The notes beneath the pieces are model-generated. The model worked only from the letters and a program-made list of their open reading frames with translations. It had not been told where the DNA came from and did not search any database. Below, one piece after another: positions 1 through 8,051 of a stretch of DNA of 64,000 nt (within the stretch, counting starts at the first letter, position 1; each line of letters starts with the position of its first letter). The stretch covers positions 21,356 through 85,355 of the forward strand of contig CAYFMP010000007.1 of assembly GCA_964344215.1 (NCBI GenBank), read 5' to 3'. Position numbers and translations under genes: made by a program. This DNA comes from CAYFMP01 sp964344215. GTDB lineage: Bacteria; Pseudomonadota; Alphaproteobacteria; Rhodospirillales; Casp-alpha2.

Positions 1-48
1 TCGGCTGAGCTTGGCCGGCATGCGATCGCGTTGTTCGTCTTCACTCAT
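1..48 (-). CDS. N-terminal fragment of an unidentified protein running off the left edge
   Basis: Only the first 16 codons are present (MSEDEQRDRMPAKLSR), read leftward out of the window. The start is supported by a strong ribosome binding site, GGGGAG, about seven bases upstream of the ATG on the minus strand. The visible residues are charged and hydrophilic, so there is no N-terminal signal peptide. The fragment is too short to assign to a family. It reads divergently from the nuclease remnant to its right. Confidence 0.5.
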   Translation of the reverse strand, partial: MSEDEQRDRMPAKLSR

Positions 49-137
49 GATGCCGCTCCCCGTTTGGCGCGTCCAAAATTTAACCTCGGAACTCCAAATT
101 CCGGTTTCAAGACTACCGGCGGGGTCGTTACTTGACA

Positions 138-151
138 GTGATCAAAATCAC
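138..151. promoter_or_regulatory. FNR/CRP-class-like palindrome GTGAT-N4-ATCAC
   Basis: The sequence GTGATCAAAATCAC is an inverted repeat with a four-base centre, the TGAT-N4-ATCA arrangement of FNR/DNR-type sites. It lies between the divergent left-edge gene (start at 48) and the rightward nuclease remnant. The assignment rests on the motif alone. No regulator of this class is in the window. Confidence 0.25.
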
Positions 152-200
152 GTTTGGCGATTTCAATGAAAATATAGGGAAAAATGGGGAGACCGGTAGT

Positions 201-335
201 TTGGCGCTGACATACAGGAGGTACAGCGACGACTACCAAAAGGCAGAGACGTTTGCGAAGGCGCGACACGAAGGGTTGTGGCGCATCCGGTTCATGCTAC
301 CTTGGGAGTGGCGACATAAGAAGAACAATGAATGA
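201..335 (+). pseudogene. C-terminal remnant of a thermonuclease (SNase-like) gene
   Basis: The reading frame ends with a stretch typical of the C-terminus of secreted SNase-fold nucleases: LALTYRRYSDDYQKAE, then a KARHEGLW-like segment and PWEWR. The frame is open back to a TTG at 132, but the first 23 residues do not look like the family, and the catalytic N-terminal two thirds are absent. I read it as a decayed 3' fragment, possibly formed by deletion. Local base composition is lower in GC than the core genes to the right. Confidence 0.45.
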
Positions 336-488
336 TTACAAAGGATGGACGGAACGATGAGAGCAACTGTCTGTCCGGCTCGGTCGATAGTAAGTGTCGC
401 CAAGGGATTGGCGTAGGGCGAGCGAACGCAAAACAGGTCGCTGATTCCAATTTCTCGGGGCTTTCAGTTTTTCACAGGAGAGCAAACG

Positions 489-797
489 ATGCGGAACTTC
501 AAGAACCTTGTTATTTGCACAGCGATTGTTGCTGGAATGCTCATTTTTGAGGCTCAAGCTCAAGAGGCAAACAAACCCATGAGCGGTCCAGGAGTTCTGG
601 ACATTCAAGAGGCCCTATCTGGAGGGGTCATCACGGTCGCGGGACACCAAAACCCTGCGGCGAACGGTCGGACGATATCCGTGTTGTGGATTAGAGATAG
701 GGCGGGACGACTGTTCGCATGTGGTGCTGAAGCCAACTATACAACCGGAGAGGATGTATCCAAACTTAAGGTGAATTGCCGACGCGTTGGCGGGTGA
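489..797 (+). CDS. small secreted protein of unknown function
   Basis: A 102-residue protein with a clear Sec signal peptide: a basic start (MRNFKNL), a hydrophobic core (about residues 8-20) and a probable AQA cleavage site near residue 25. The mature part is about 75 residues with two cysteines (near residues 74 and 97) that could form a disulfide in the periplasm. A CAGGAG ribosome binding site sits just upstream of the ATG. I do not recognise the family. It sits between the nuclease remnant and tRNA-His in a lower-GC stretch, so it may be part of an acquired segment. Confidence 0.6.
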   Translation: MRNFKNLVICTAIVAGMLIFEAQAQEANKPMSGPGVLDIQEALSGGVITVAGHQNPAANGRTISVLWIRDRAGRLFACGAEANYTTGEDVSKLKVNCRRVGG

Positions 798-850
798 TCC
801 AGGCGTGCCGTGAGGACTGCGGCTCTAAGACGGACATCTTATAGGGAAAA

Positions 851-928
851 TGGGGTGGCTGAGGGGATTCGAACCCCCGACCTCCTGGACCACAACCAGG
901 CGCTCTAACCAACTGAGCTACAGCCACC
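851..928 (-). tRNA. tRNA-His (anticodon GTG), CCA encoded
   Basis: Read on the minus strand this folds as a standard cloverleaf: acceptor GTGGCTG/CAGCCAC, D-arm with AGTTGGTTAG, anticodon loop TTGTGGT giving GTG, T-arm with GGTTCGAATCC, discriminator C and a genome-encoded CCA at 853-851. Position 928 supplies the extra G(-1) expected of tRNA-His, opposite the C discriminator. The 3' end faces the lower-GC stretch at 1-850, the side on which tRNA-targeting integrases would leave an insert, but no attachment-site repeat is visible. Confidence 0.97.
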
Positions 929-1000
929 ACAGAGGGGGCGGCGTCTAAGTAGACCCTAGCCTGCCGAGCGTCAAGCGTCGCCGTCGGCCGTCCACGTTTC

Positions 1001-2548
1001 TCAGATCACCGCTTCGATCAGGTAGGGTCCCGGTTCAGAAAGACCGCGCTCGAGCGCCGTCAACAACGCCTCGCCGTCGGCCGCCGTTTCGGCGGCAACG
1101 CCGAGACCACGGGCCAGGACCGACCAGTCCAACGGCGGCCGGTCGAGTTCGAACATATCCAAGGCCTTTTGTCCCGGATCGGTAACGCCGACGTTCTCCA
1201 TCTCGCCCTTCAGGCATTCGTAGGCGCGGTTGGAGAAGATCACCGTGGTCACGTCGAGACCCTCGCGGGCCTGGGTCCACAGCGCCTGTACCGTGTACAT
1301 GGCCGAGCCGTCGGCCTGTAGCGATATGACCTTGCGGTCGGGACACGCGATTGCCGCTCCGGCCGCCAGCGGCGGGCCGATGCCGATGGAGCCGCCGGTG
1401 ATCTGCAGCCAGCTGTGCGGCGGCGCCCCGAAGGTGAGCGGGAAGATCTGCCGCCCCATGGTGATGCCCTCGTCGGTAACGATTGCGTTCTCCGGCATCA
1501 CCGCCAGCACCGCCTCGGCGATGGTTTCGGCACTAAGCGGCCCGCTCGGGCGGCCGCCGGCGGCGCGGCGCTCGGCCAGCGGCGGCGGCGTGTTGCCGAC
1601 ACCGACCCGCTCGGCCAGCATGTCGAGCGCCGCCAGCCCGTCCTCGTCGGCGCTGCTCAGAGTGTGCGCGGCGCAACCCTCGGGCGCCAGCTGGCTCGGC
1701 TTGTCGGGATAGGCAAAAAAGGCGATCGGCTCCTTGGCGCCGACCAACACGATGTGGCGGAAGCCGTGCAGACGCTCCAGGGCCTGATCGATCGGATAAG
1801 GAATCTTCTGAACGGCGACCCGCCCGGCTCCCCTTTCGAGCCGCGCGTTCGACATCTGCGCCGACAGTTCGGCGCCGGTCTTGGCGGCGATCCGTCCGGC
1901 CAACTCCAGACCGTCCTCGCCGAGCACCGGTCCGGCCATCAAGATCAGCGTCGGTTCGCCCGCCAGCAGCACCCGAGCCGCCTGCTCGACCGCCTCCTCG
2001 GCCGGTGGTGGCGCCGCCTCGACGGGAAGCGGACCGGCCGGACCGGCGGCGGCGTTCCAGGCGGCGTCGCCGGGCAGGATCAGGGTGGCGACCCGTCCCG
2101 GCGGGGTGCGGGCATGGCGGATGGCTTCGGCCGCCAGCCCGGCGACGGAATTGGCGTCGGGCGCTGTCTCGACCCAATCGGACACCGGCCGGGCTATGCC
2201 TTCGATATCGGCGGTCAGCGGCGCGTCGTACTTGACGTGATAGGTGGCGTGATCGCCGACGATATTGACGACCGGTGTGCGCGCCTTGCGGGCGTTGTGC
2301 AGGTTGGCGAGGCCGTTGCCGAGGCCCGGCCCGGTGTGCAGCAGCGTTGCCGCCGGCTTGCCGGCCATGCGCCCGTAGCCGTCGGCCGCCCCGGTAACGA
2401 CGTTCTCCTGCAGCCCCAACACGCAGCGCATGCCGGCGTGGCTGTCCAAGGCCGCCACGAAATGCATCTCCGAAGTGCCGGGGTTGGTGAAACAGACATC
2501 GACGCCGCCGCCGAGCAGGGTCTTGACCAGACTTTCGGCTCCGTTCAT
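1001..2548 (-). CDS. thiamine-diphosphate enzyme, acetolactate synthase large-subunit family
   Basis: A 515-residue member of the TPP-dependent acetolactate synthase / benzoylformate decarboxylase superfamily. The N-terminal pyrimidine-binding domain contains the conserved glutamate in GLQENVVTGAADG (Glu48). The C-terminal domain has the diphosphate-binding segment QADGSAMYTVQALWT followed about 20 residues later by NRAY; the usual GDG reads ADG here. The protein is shorter than IlvB (about 570 residues) and no small regulatory subunit is adjacent, so a catabolic 2-oxo-acid enzyme is as likely as branched-chain amino-acid synthesis. It is divergent from an aminotransferase, which could supply or use a 2-oxo acid. 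Confidence 0.85.
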   Translation of the reverse strand: MNGAESLVKTLLGGGVDVCFTNPGTSEMHFVAALDSHAGMRCVLGLQENVVTGAADGYGRMAGKPAATLLHTGPGLGNGLANLHNARKARTPVVNIVGDHATYHVKYDAPLTADIEGIARPVSDWVETAPDANSVAGLAAEAIRHARTPPGRVATLILPGDAAWNAAAGPAGPLPVEAAPPPAEEAVEQAARVLLAGEPTLILMAGPVLGEDGLELAGRIAAKTGAELSAQMSNARLERGAGRVAVQKIPYPIDQALERLHGFRHIVLVGAKEPIAFFAYPDKPSQLAPEGCAAHTLSSADEDGLAALDMLAERVGVGNTPPPLAERRAAGGRPSGPLSAETIAEAVLAVMPENAIVTDEGITMGRQIFPLTFGAPPHSWLQITGGSIGIGPPLAAGAAIACPDRKVISLQADGSAMYTVQALWTQAREGLDVTTVIFSNRAYECLKGEMENVGVTDPGQKALDMFELDRPPLDWSVLARGLGVAAETAADGEALLTALERGLSEPGPYLIEAVI

Positions 2549-2643
2549 GGATGATCCGCCTTATTGGCCCCGGGGATTGGCGAGACCTTCCGTGTAGCAT
2601 ACAGTGCGCCAGGCGCAAACTTCGCTTAGAGGAAATCCGTCCG

Positions 2644-3807
2644 TTGCTGGAGCCCGTCGATATCGCCACCCGCATGCGTAGCGAATCCGCCTTCCAGGTC
2701 CTGGCCCGGGCGGCCGAGCTCGAGAAGCAGGGCCGCGAGGTCATCAATCTCGGTATCGGCCAGCCCGATTTCAAGTCGCCGCCGCACGTCGTCGAGGCCG
2801 CCGTCGAAGCTTTGCGCGACGGCCACCACGGCTATACGGAGGCCAACGGCATCCCGGAACTGCGTCGGGCGGTGGCCGATCACATCGCCGAATACCGGGG
2901 CGTCGAGATCGCACCTGAGCGCGTCCTCATCGTGCCCGGCGGCAAGACCACGATGTTCTTCGCCATTCTCATGTTCGGCCGGGCTGGTGCCGAGATCGTC
3001 TATCCCAATCCTGGTTTCCCGATCTACGAATCGCTGATCGGGGCGACCGGCGCCAAGCCGGTGGCGATGCGGTTGCACGAGGAAACCGGTTTCTCCTTCG
3101 ACGCCGGGGAGGTCCTCGACCTGATCACGTCCGACACCCGCCTGCTCATCATTAACAGCCCGGCCAATCCGACCGGCGGCGTCGTGCCGACGGCGGAGAT
3201 GGACCGCCTGGCCGAGGGGCTGGAGGCGCACCCGCAGGTCGCCGTGCTCAGCGACGAGATTTACGGACGCCTGCTCTACGACGGCCGCCGTCACGCCAGC
3301 CTGCTGGCCTATCCACATCTCAGGGAGCGCGTCATCCTGCTCGATGGCTGGTCGAAGACCTACGCCATGACCGGCTGGCGGTTAGGTTTCGGCGTGTGGC
3401 CCGAGGCCCTGATGGAAATGGCGACGCGGATGGCCGTCAACAGCCATTCCTGCGTCAACGCGGCCGCGCAGTACGCCGGTATCGCGGCGCTGAGAGGCCC
3501 GCAGGAGCAGGTCACAGACATGCTCGGCACCTTCGAGAAACGGCGCCGAGTCACGGTCGATGAATTGAACGCCGTGCCCGGTTTCCGGTGCGTCGAACCG
3601 GGCGGCGCCTTCTATGCCTTCCCCAATATCTCCGGTACCGGGCTGACGTCGGAACAGATGCAGGAAAGACTGTTGGAGGAAGCCGGCGTCGCCACCATCG
3701 CCGGCACTAGCTTCGGTGCCTTCGGCGAGGGCTACCTGCGCATCTCGTACGCCAACTCGACCGCCAATATCCGCGAAGCCATCGCCCGCATCCGGGCGTG
3801 TCTCTGA
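2644..3807 (+). CDS. PLP-dependent class I/II aminotransferase
   Basis: A fold-type I aminotransferase of about 387 residues. Visible motifs are LGIGQPDFKSP near the N-terminus, the NPTGG segment, DEIYGRLLYDG, and the lysine that binds PLP in GWSKTYAMTGWRLGF. It probably transfers an amino group between an amino acid and a 2-oxo acid; the substrate cannot be read from sequence. I chose the TTG at 2644 because TAGAGGAA lies about 10 bases upstream; an ATG at 2674 is the main alternative. The gene ends in a tandem duplication of its own last codons, described separately. Confidence 0.85.
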   Translation: MLEPVDIATRMRSESAFQVLARAAELEKQGREVINLGIGQPDFKSPPHVVEAAVEALRDGHHGYTEANGIPELRRAVADHIAEYRGVEIAPERVLIVPGGKTTMFFAILMFGRAGAEIVYPNPGFPIYESLIGATGAKPVAMRLHEETGFSFDAGEVLDLITSDTRLLIINSPANPTGGVVPTAEMDRLAEGLEAHPQVAVLSDEIYGRLLYDGRRHASLLAYPHLRERVILLDGWSKTYAMTGWRLGFGVWPEALMEMATRMAVNSHSCVNAAAQYAGIAALRGPQEQVTDMLGTFEKRRRVTVDELNAVPGFRCVEPGGAFYAFPNISGTGLTSEQMQERLLEEAGVATIAGTSFGAFGEGYLRISYANSTANIREAIARIRACL

Positions 3808-3905
3808 GACTCCCGCATCCGGGCGTGTCTCTGAGACTCCCGCATCCGGGCGTGCCTCTGAGATTCCCGCATCTGGACGTGCCTCTGAGTCTCCCGTATC
3901 CGGGT
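3787..3905 (+). repeat. 27-bp tandem repeat made from the aminotransferase 3' end
   Basis: Four full copies and part of a fifth of a 27-base unit start at 3787, 3814, 3841, 3868 and 3895. The first copy contains the last six sense codons of the aminotransferase, its TGA stop and six following bases. Copies 1 and 2 are identical; copies 3, 4 and 5 carry progressively more substitutions. Every full copy keeps the stop codon in phase, so the protein end is unaffected. There are no spacers, so this is not a CRISPR array. Confidence 0.95.
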
Positions 3906-3976
3906 TCGTCTTAGGCGCCCACGCGGGCGGATCGGTTTGCGGTCATTCGACAGATTCTGTGTGAATCCTAAGCAGT

Positions 3977-4526
<550 letters not shown>

Positions 4527-4598
4527 GCGCACGCCGGAGCGCCGGATTTTCATCTTTTCAACCGCCAAGCAAGGCACACACAATAAAGGAACCCCACC

Positions 4599-6023
4599 AT
4601 GTCACTGAACTGCAAAACCCCCGCGGACGTTCTCAAGGCCATCAAGGACCAGGACATCCCCTTCGTGGACCTGCGATTTACCGACCCGCGCGGTAAATGG
4701 CAGCACCTGACCATGACGTCCGAATTCATCGAGGACGATTCGTTCACCGACGGCATCATGTTCGACGGCTCGTCGATCGCCGGGTGGAAGGCGATCAACG
4801 AATCCGACATGGCGTTGATCCCGGACGCGACAACCGCGGTGATGGATCCGTTCGCGGCGCAACCGTCGATGGTCATGTTCTGCGACATTCTAGAGCCGAC
4901 CACTGGCCAGGCCTACAACCGCGACCCGCGCTCCATCGCCAAGAAGGCCGAGGCCTACCTCGGCTCGACCGGCGTTGGCGACACCGCCTATTTCGGCCCG
5001 GAAGCCGAATTCTTCGTGTTCGACGACGTGCGTTTCGACGTCCAGATGAACTCGTGCTTCTACGAGTTCGATTCGGAAGAAGGCCCCTATGTTTCGGGCA
5101 AGATCTTCGACGAAGGCGGCAACATCGGCCACCGCCCGTTGCCGAAGGGCGGTTATTTCCCGGTGCCGCCGGTCGACAGCGGCGCCGACCTCAGGGCCGA
5201 GATGGTCACCATCATGAAGGAGATGGGGCTCTCCATGGACAAGCACCACCACGAGGTGGCGCCGAGCCAAGCCGAGCTCGGCTTGACCTTCGCGCCGCTG
5301 GTGCGCTGCGCCGACAACCTGCAAATCTACAAGTATTGCGTCCACATGGTGGCGCACACCTACGGCAAGACGGCGACCTTCATGCCGAAGCCGGTGGCCG
5401 GCGACAACGGGTCCGGGATGCACGTCCACCAGTCGATCTGGAAGGACGGCAAGCCGACCTTCGCAGGCTCGGGTTATGCCGACCTGTCGGATACGGCGCT
5501 CCACTACATCGGCGGCATCATGGCCCACGCCAGGGCCATGAACGCCTTTGTCAACCCGACCACGAACAGCTACAAGCGGCTGATCCCGGGTTTCGAGGCG
5601 CCGGTGCTGCTCGCCTATTCGGCCCGCAACCGCTCGGCCGGCTGTCGCATCCCGTTCGTCACCAGCGCCGCCGGCAAGCGCGTCGAGGTCCGTTTCCCCG
5701 ACCCGACCAGCAATCCGTACCTGGCCTTCACGGCGATGATGATGGCGGGTCTCGACGGCATCCAGAACAAGATCAATCCCGGCGACGCCATGGACAAGGA
5801 CCTCTACGACCTGCCGCCGGAAGAGCTGGCCGACGTGCCGACCGTGTGCGGCTCGCTGCGCGAGGCCATCGACGCCTTGGACGCGGACCGTGATTTCCTC
5901 AAGAAAGGCGACGTCTTCTCGGACGACGCCATCGACGCCTACATGGACCTGAAGTGGGAGGAGATCTACAACTTCGAACACACCCCGCATCCGGTCGAGT
6001 TTCAGATGTACTATTCTTACTGA
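4599..6023 (+). CDS. glnA: glutamine synthetase type I
   Basis: A 474-residue GSI that ligates ammonia to glutamate using ATP as a dodecamer in the cytoplasm. It has the N-terminal beta-grasp segment FDGSSIAGW, the metal and ATP site motifs, the flexible-loop region [10 protein letters not shown], and the adenylylation tyrosine in [10 protein letters not shown], so GlnE-type control is expected. AAAGGA precedes the ATG. It follows glnB in the same direction and is closed by an intrinsic terminator at 6050. Confidence 0.99.
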   Translation: MSLNCKTPADVLKAIKDQDIPFVDLRFTDPRGKWQHLTMTSEFIEDDSFTDGIMFDGSSIAGWKAINESDMALIPDATTAVMDPFAAQPSMVMFCDILEPTTGQAYNRDPRSIAKKAEAYLGSTGVGDTAYFGPEAEFFVFDDVRFDVQMNSCFYEFDSEEGPYVSGKIFDEGGNIGHRPLPKGGYFPVPPVDSGADLRAEMVTIMKEMGLSMDKHHHEVAPSQAELGLTFAPLVRCADNLQIYKYCVHMVAHTYGKTATFMPKPVAGDNGSGMHVHQSIWKDGKPTFAGSGYADLSDTALHYIGGIMAHARAMNAFVNPTTNSYKRLIPGFEAPVLLAYSARNRSAGCRIPFVTSAAGKRVEVRFPDPTSNPYLAFTAMMMAGLDGIQNKINPGDAMDKDLYDLPPEELADVPTVCGSLREAIDALDADRDFLKKGDVFSDDAIDAYMDLKWEEIYNFEHTPHPVEFQMYYSY

Positions 6024-6049
6024 GCTTCGCAAAGCGATAGTCCGACAAC

Positions 6050-6085
6050 GGGCCGCCCCACTTCCGTGGGGCGGCCCATTTTTTC
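6050..6085 (+). terminator. rho-independent terminator of glnB-glnA
   Basis: GGGCCGCCCCA, a six-base loop and the complementary TGGGGCGGCCC form an 11-bp GC-rich stem followed by ATTTTTT. It begins 27 bases after the glnA stop codon. Confidence 0.9.
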
Positions 6086-6179
6086 CAGATATCCACTTTG
6101 GAGAAGGTACCGAAAAGCGATCCGCAACCGACCTTGGATCCTTTTGCGCGAGCCCCGCGCCAAATATGGACAACTTCGT

Positions 6180-6764
6180 TCAATGCTCGGTGATGACGCC
6201 GTTCTCGAGGTGGAAGAAGAGGTCCTGCGGCTCGCCGAGCAAGCGGATCTGCTGTGGGGTGAGGTCGTCGTAGACGCCGCGCAGGGCCCGGCCCAAGGCG
6301 CCGTGCGAGACGACGATCATCTTGCCCTCGGCCTCGTCGAGCCACGATTTGATGCGTTCCGTGACCATCACGAAGCTCTCGCCGCCGGGCATGGCGTGCC
6401 CCCAGTAGTCGGCCTTGCGCTTGGCCCATTCGCCCGGGTAGGCGGCGATGATCTGCTCGCGGTTCAAGCCCTCCCAGTTGCCGTAGCAGCGTTCCTTGAG
6501 GCGCTCGTCGGTCTCGATCTGCGCCGCGTCGTAACCGATCTCGCCGCAAACGATCTCGGCCGTCTTCATGGTGCGGCCCAGAGGGCTGGCAACGAAGCGG
6601 TACGAGGACGGATCGTCGAGCAGGTCCCTCAGCACCCGGCCGTGACGATGCGCCTGGGCCAAGCCCTTTTCGGTCAACGCCGAATCCATCTGGCCCTGGT
6701 AACGGCCGTCGACGTTGGATTCTGTTTGGCCGTGGCGCAGCAGATAAATCGAGTGATCGCGCAC
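6180..6764 (-). CDS. histidine phosphatase family protein (phosphoglycerate-mutase-like)
   Basis: A 194-residue protein of the branch-1 histidine phosphatase superfamily. The catalytic LLRHGQTESN motif is at residues 8-17, and the second histidine is in VVSHGALGRALRG. It probably removes or transfers phosphate from a small metabolite; cofactor-dependent mutase activity, CobC-like activity or a broad phosphatase are all possible. The start is GTG at 6764 preceded by AAGGAAG. It faces glnA across the terminator and lies downstream of a periplasmic protein read in the same direction. Confidence 0.88.
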   Translation of the reverse strand: MRDHSIYLLRHGQTESNVDGRYQGQMDSALTEKGLAQAHRHGRVLRDLLDDPSSYRFVASPLGRTMKTAEIVCGEIGYDAAQIETDERLKERCYGNWEGLNREQIIAAYPGEWAKRKADYWGHAMPGGESFVMVTERIKSWLDEAEGKMIVVSHGALGRALRGVYDDLTPQQIRLLGEPQDLFFHLENGVITEH

Positions 6765-6803
6765 CGCTTGACTTCCTTATTTTGGCTGGAACCGGCCGGC
6801 GTC

Positions 6804-7214
6804 TCAGCGCCTGGGCGGCAACTTGACCTTGACGGTGCGCTCGCCGTAGCCGTGCACCGAGTCGTGGGCCTGGATGATCACTTCAGTGACGCCGATCGGC
6901 ACCTGCACGTTCGACAGGCTGCGGGTGAACGGCTGCTCGTCGACGTGCGGGTGATAGAGGACCCGGGTGCCGAGTTTCGTTCCATCGGCCATCAGAACCT
7001 CGAAGTTGTCGGCATAGTGCTTCCAGCCCTCGTCCTTGTGGAAGACCGTCGCCGAGAAATTGTAGGTGCCGTTGGCGTTGGCCGACACGGTGGCGTCGAG
7101 AACGGCGGGCTCGCCGGCCATCGCCGAGGCGGCAACGATGCCACTTACGGCGACCCCGAAAACGACTCCGAACAACGGTCCAGTGAAGATACGAGTGCTG
7201 GCGAATCGTGTCAT
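6804..7214 (-). CDS. periplasmic protein of unknown function
   Basis: A 136-residue protein with a signal peptide (basic MTRFASTR, hydrophobic core to about residue 30, AMAGE cleavage region). The mature part is an all-beta-looking domain with a conserved-looking centre, YHPHVDEQPFTRSLS, and HDSVHGYGERTVKVKLP at the end. The histidines suggest metal or ligand binding, which is inference only. I do not recognise a named family. The ATG at 7214 was chosen because it places the signal peptide at the N-terminus. It precedes the histidine phosphatase by 39 bases on the same strand. Confidence 0.75.
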   Translation of the reverse strand: MTRFASTRIFTGPLFGVVFGVAVSGIVAASAMAGEPAVLDATVSANANGTYNFSATVFHKDEGWKHYADNFEVLMADGTKLGTRVLYHPHVDEQPFTRSLSNVQVPIGVTEVIIQAHDSVHGYGERTVKVKLPPRR

Positions 7215-7350
7215 GGCGTCGGTTCTATACCCTCTTTTCAGGGTGCGCAAAATCACCCGGAACTTCAACCCCCTTGACTTTGGACACCGCATATGTTCTT
7301 GTTATGTTCTATTCCAAGCGAAAACGAGTTGGCCCGAGGAGGAAAAGCAA

Positions 7351-7428
7351 ATGACCACGTTGTTCAAGGAGTTCGCCGCTCTGGCCGCGGTGGTCGCGGC
7401 GACCTACGCCGGCATGCTGATCGGCTGA
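7351..7428 (+). CDS. 25-residue single-span membrane microprotein
   Basis: An ATG preceded at good distance by the strong ribosome binding site GAGGAGGAAAAG opens a 25-codon frame, MTTLFKEFAALAAVVAATYA followed by GMLIG and TGA. Residues 7-25 form one hydrophobic helix, so the product should sit in the inner membrane. It lies alone between two leftward genes. No family can be assigned at this length; the ribosome binding site and the clean hydrophobic helix are the evidence that it is translated. Confidence 0.5.
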   Translation: MTTLFKEFAALAAVVAATYAGMLIG

Positions 7429-7499
7429 GAAAAGCAGCCAGAGCGCGCCTGACCAAAGAGGCGGTTCTGTCCGCACTTGAGATTCGGCGCTCCCATCTC

Positions 7500-7904
7500 C
7501 TACTCCTCCGGCGGCACCGGTCTCTTGTTGCCGTCCTCGTCCAAGGCAACGAAGGTGAACACCCCTTGCGTCACCTTGACGCGGCGGCCGGGTTCGTTGC
7601 GGCGCCGTACCCAGGCCTCGACCAGGACGGTGATCGAGGTCGTGCCGATGCGCTCGATATGGCCGTGACAGCAGACGATGTCGCCGACTTGCACCGGTTT
7701 GTGGAAAGAGAAGCCGTCGACGGCGATCGTCGCCACCCGGCCGCGCGCCCTGTCGGCGGCGACCAGGCCGCCGGCCACGTCCATCTGCGCCATCAGCCAT
7801 CCGCCGAAGATGTCGCCGCTGGGGTTGGTGTCCGACGGCATCGCCAAGGTGCGGATGGCCAGTTCTCCTTTCGGCTCGGTGTCGGGCGCGGTGCTGTCGG
7901 ACAT
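7500..7904 (-). CDS. acyl-CoA thioesterase, hot-dog fold (YciA type)
   Basis: A 134-residue single hot-dog domain protein that should hydrolyse acyl-CoA esters in the cytoplasm. The YciA-type catalytic segment DTNPSGDIFGGWLMAQMD is near residue 25, followed by the substrate-loop histidine in GFSFHKPVQVGD. The length matches the family. The ATG at 7904 has GAGGAGA upstream on the minus strand. It is divergent from parE; two palindromes lie between the genes, one of them overlapping the likely thioesterase promoter. Confidence 0.9.
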   Translation of the reverse strand: MSDSTAPDTEPKGELAIRTLAMPSDTNPSGDIFGGWLMAQMDVAGGLVAADRARGRVATIAVDGFSFHKPVQVGDIVCCHGHIERIGTTSITVLVEAWVRRRNEPGRRVKVTQGVFTFVALDEDGNKRPVPPEE

Positions 7905-7925
7905 GCGGATGGTCTCCTCAAAAAA

Positions 7926-7964
7926 ACACAATATCTTGTGAATTTCTCAGTGTATATCTACTGT
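7926..7964. promoter_or_regulatory. two tandem imperfect palindromes between the thioesterase gene and parE
   Basis: ACACAATATCTTGTGA (7926-7941) and AGTGTATATCTACTGT (7949-7964) are both symmetric about an ATATCT-like centre; the first has the perfect arms CACAA/TTGTG. Their centres are 23 bases apart. Both resemble the 16-base NrdR box (ACACTATATATAGTGT type), with about 12-13 matching positions each. They could equally bind another dimeric repressor. Confidence 0.4.
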
Positions 7965-8051
7965 ATCGTGCTTGCGAAGGCCGTTCGGGCTTTCTACCAT
8001 GCGCCCCGGCCGGTAACCACGAGGGAGCGCTTACGAGCAGGATAACCACGG

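Noticed and set aside
3787..3905. Regularly spaced repeats that could be a CRISPR array
   Set aside because: The 27-base units are directly adjacent with no spacers, derive from the neighbouring gene's 3' end, and no cas genes are present.
4890..6173. Long open frame antisense to glnA
   Set aside because: It is the shadow of glnA codon bias in a GC-rich genome; it lacks family motifs, signals or a ribosome binding site, and runs through the glnA terminator.
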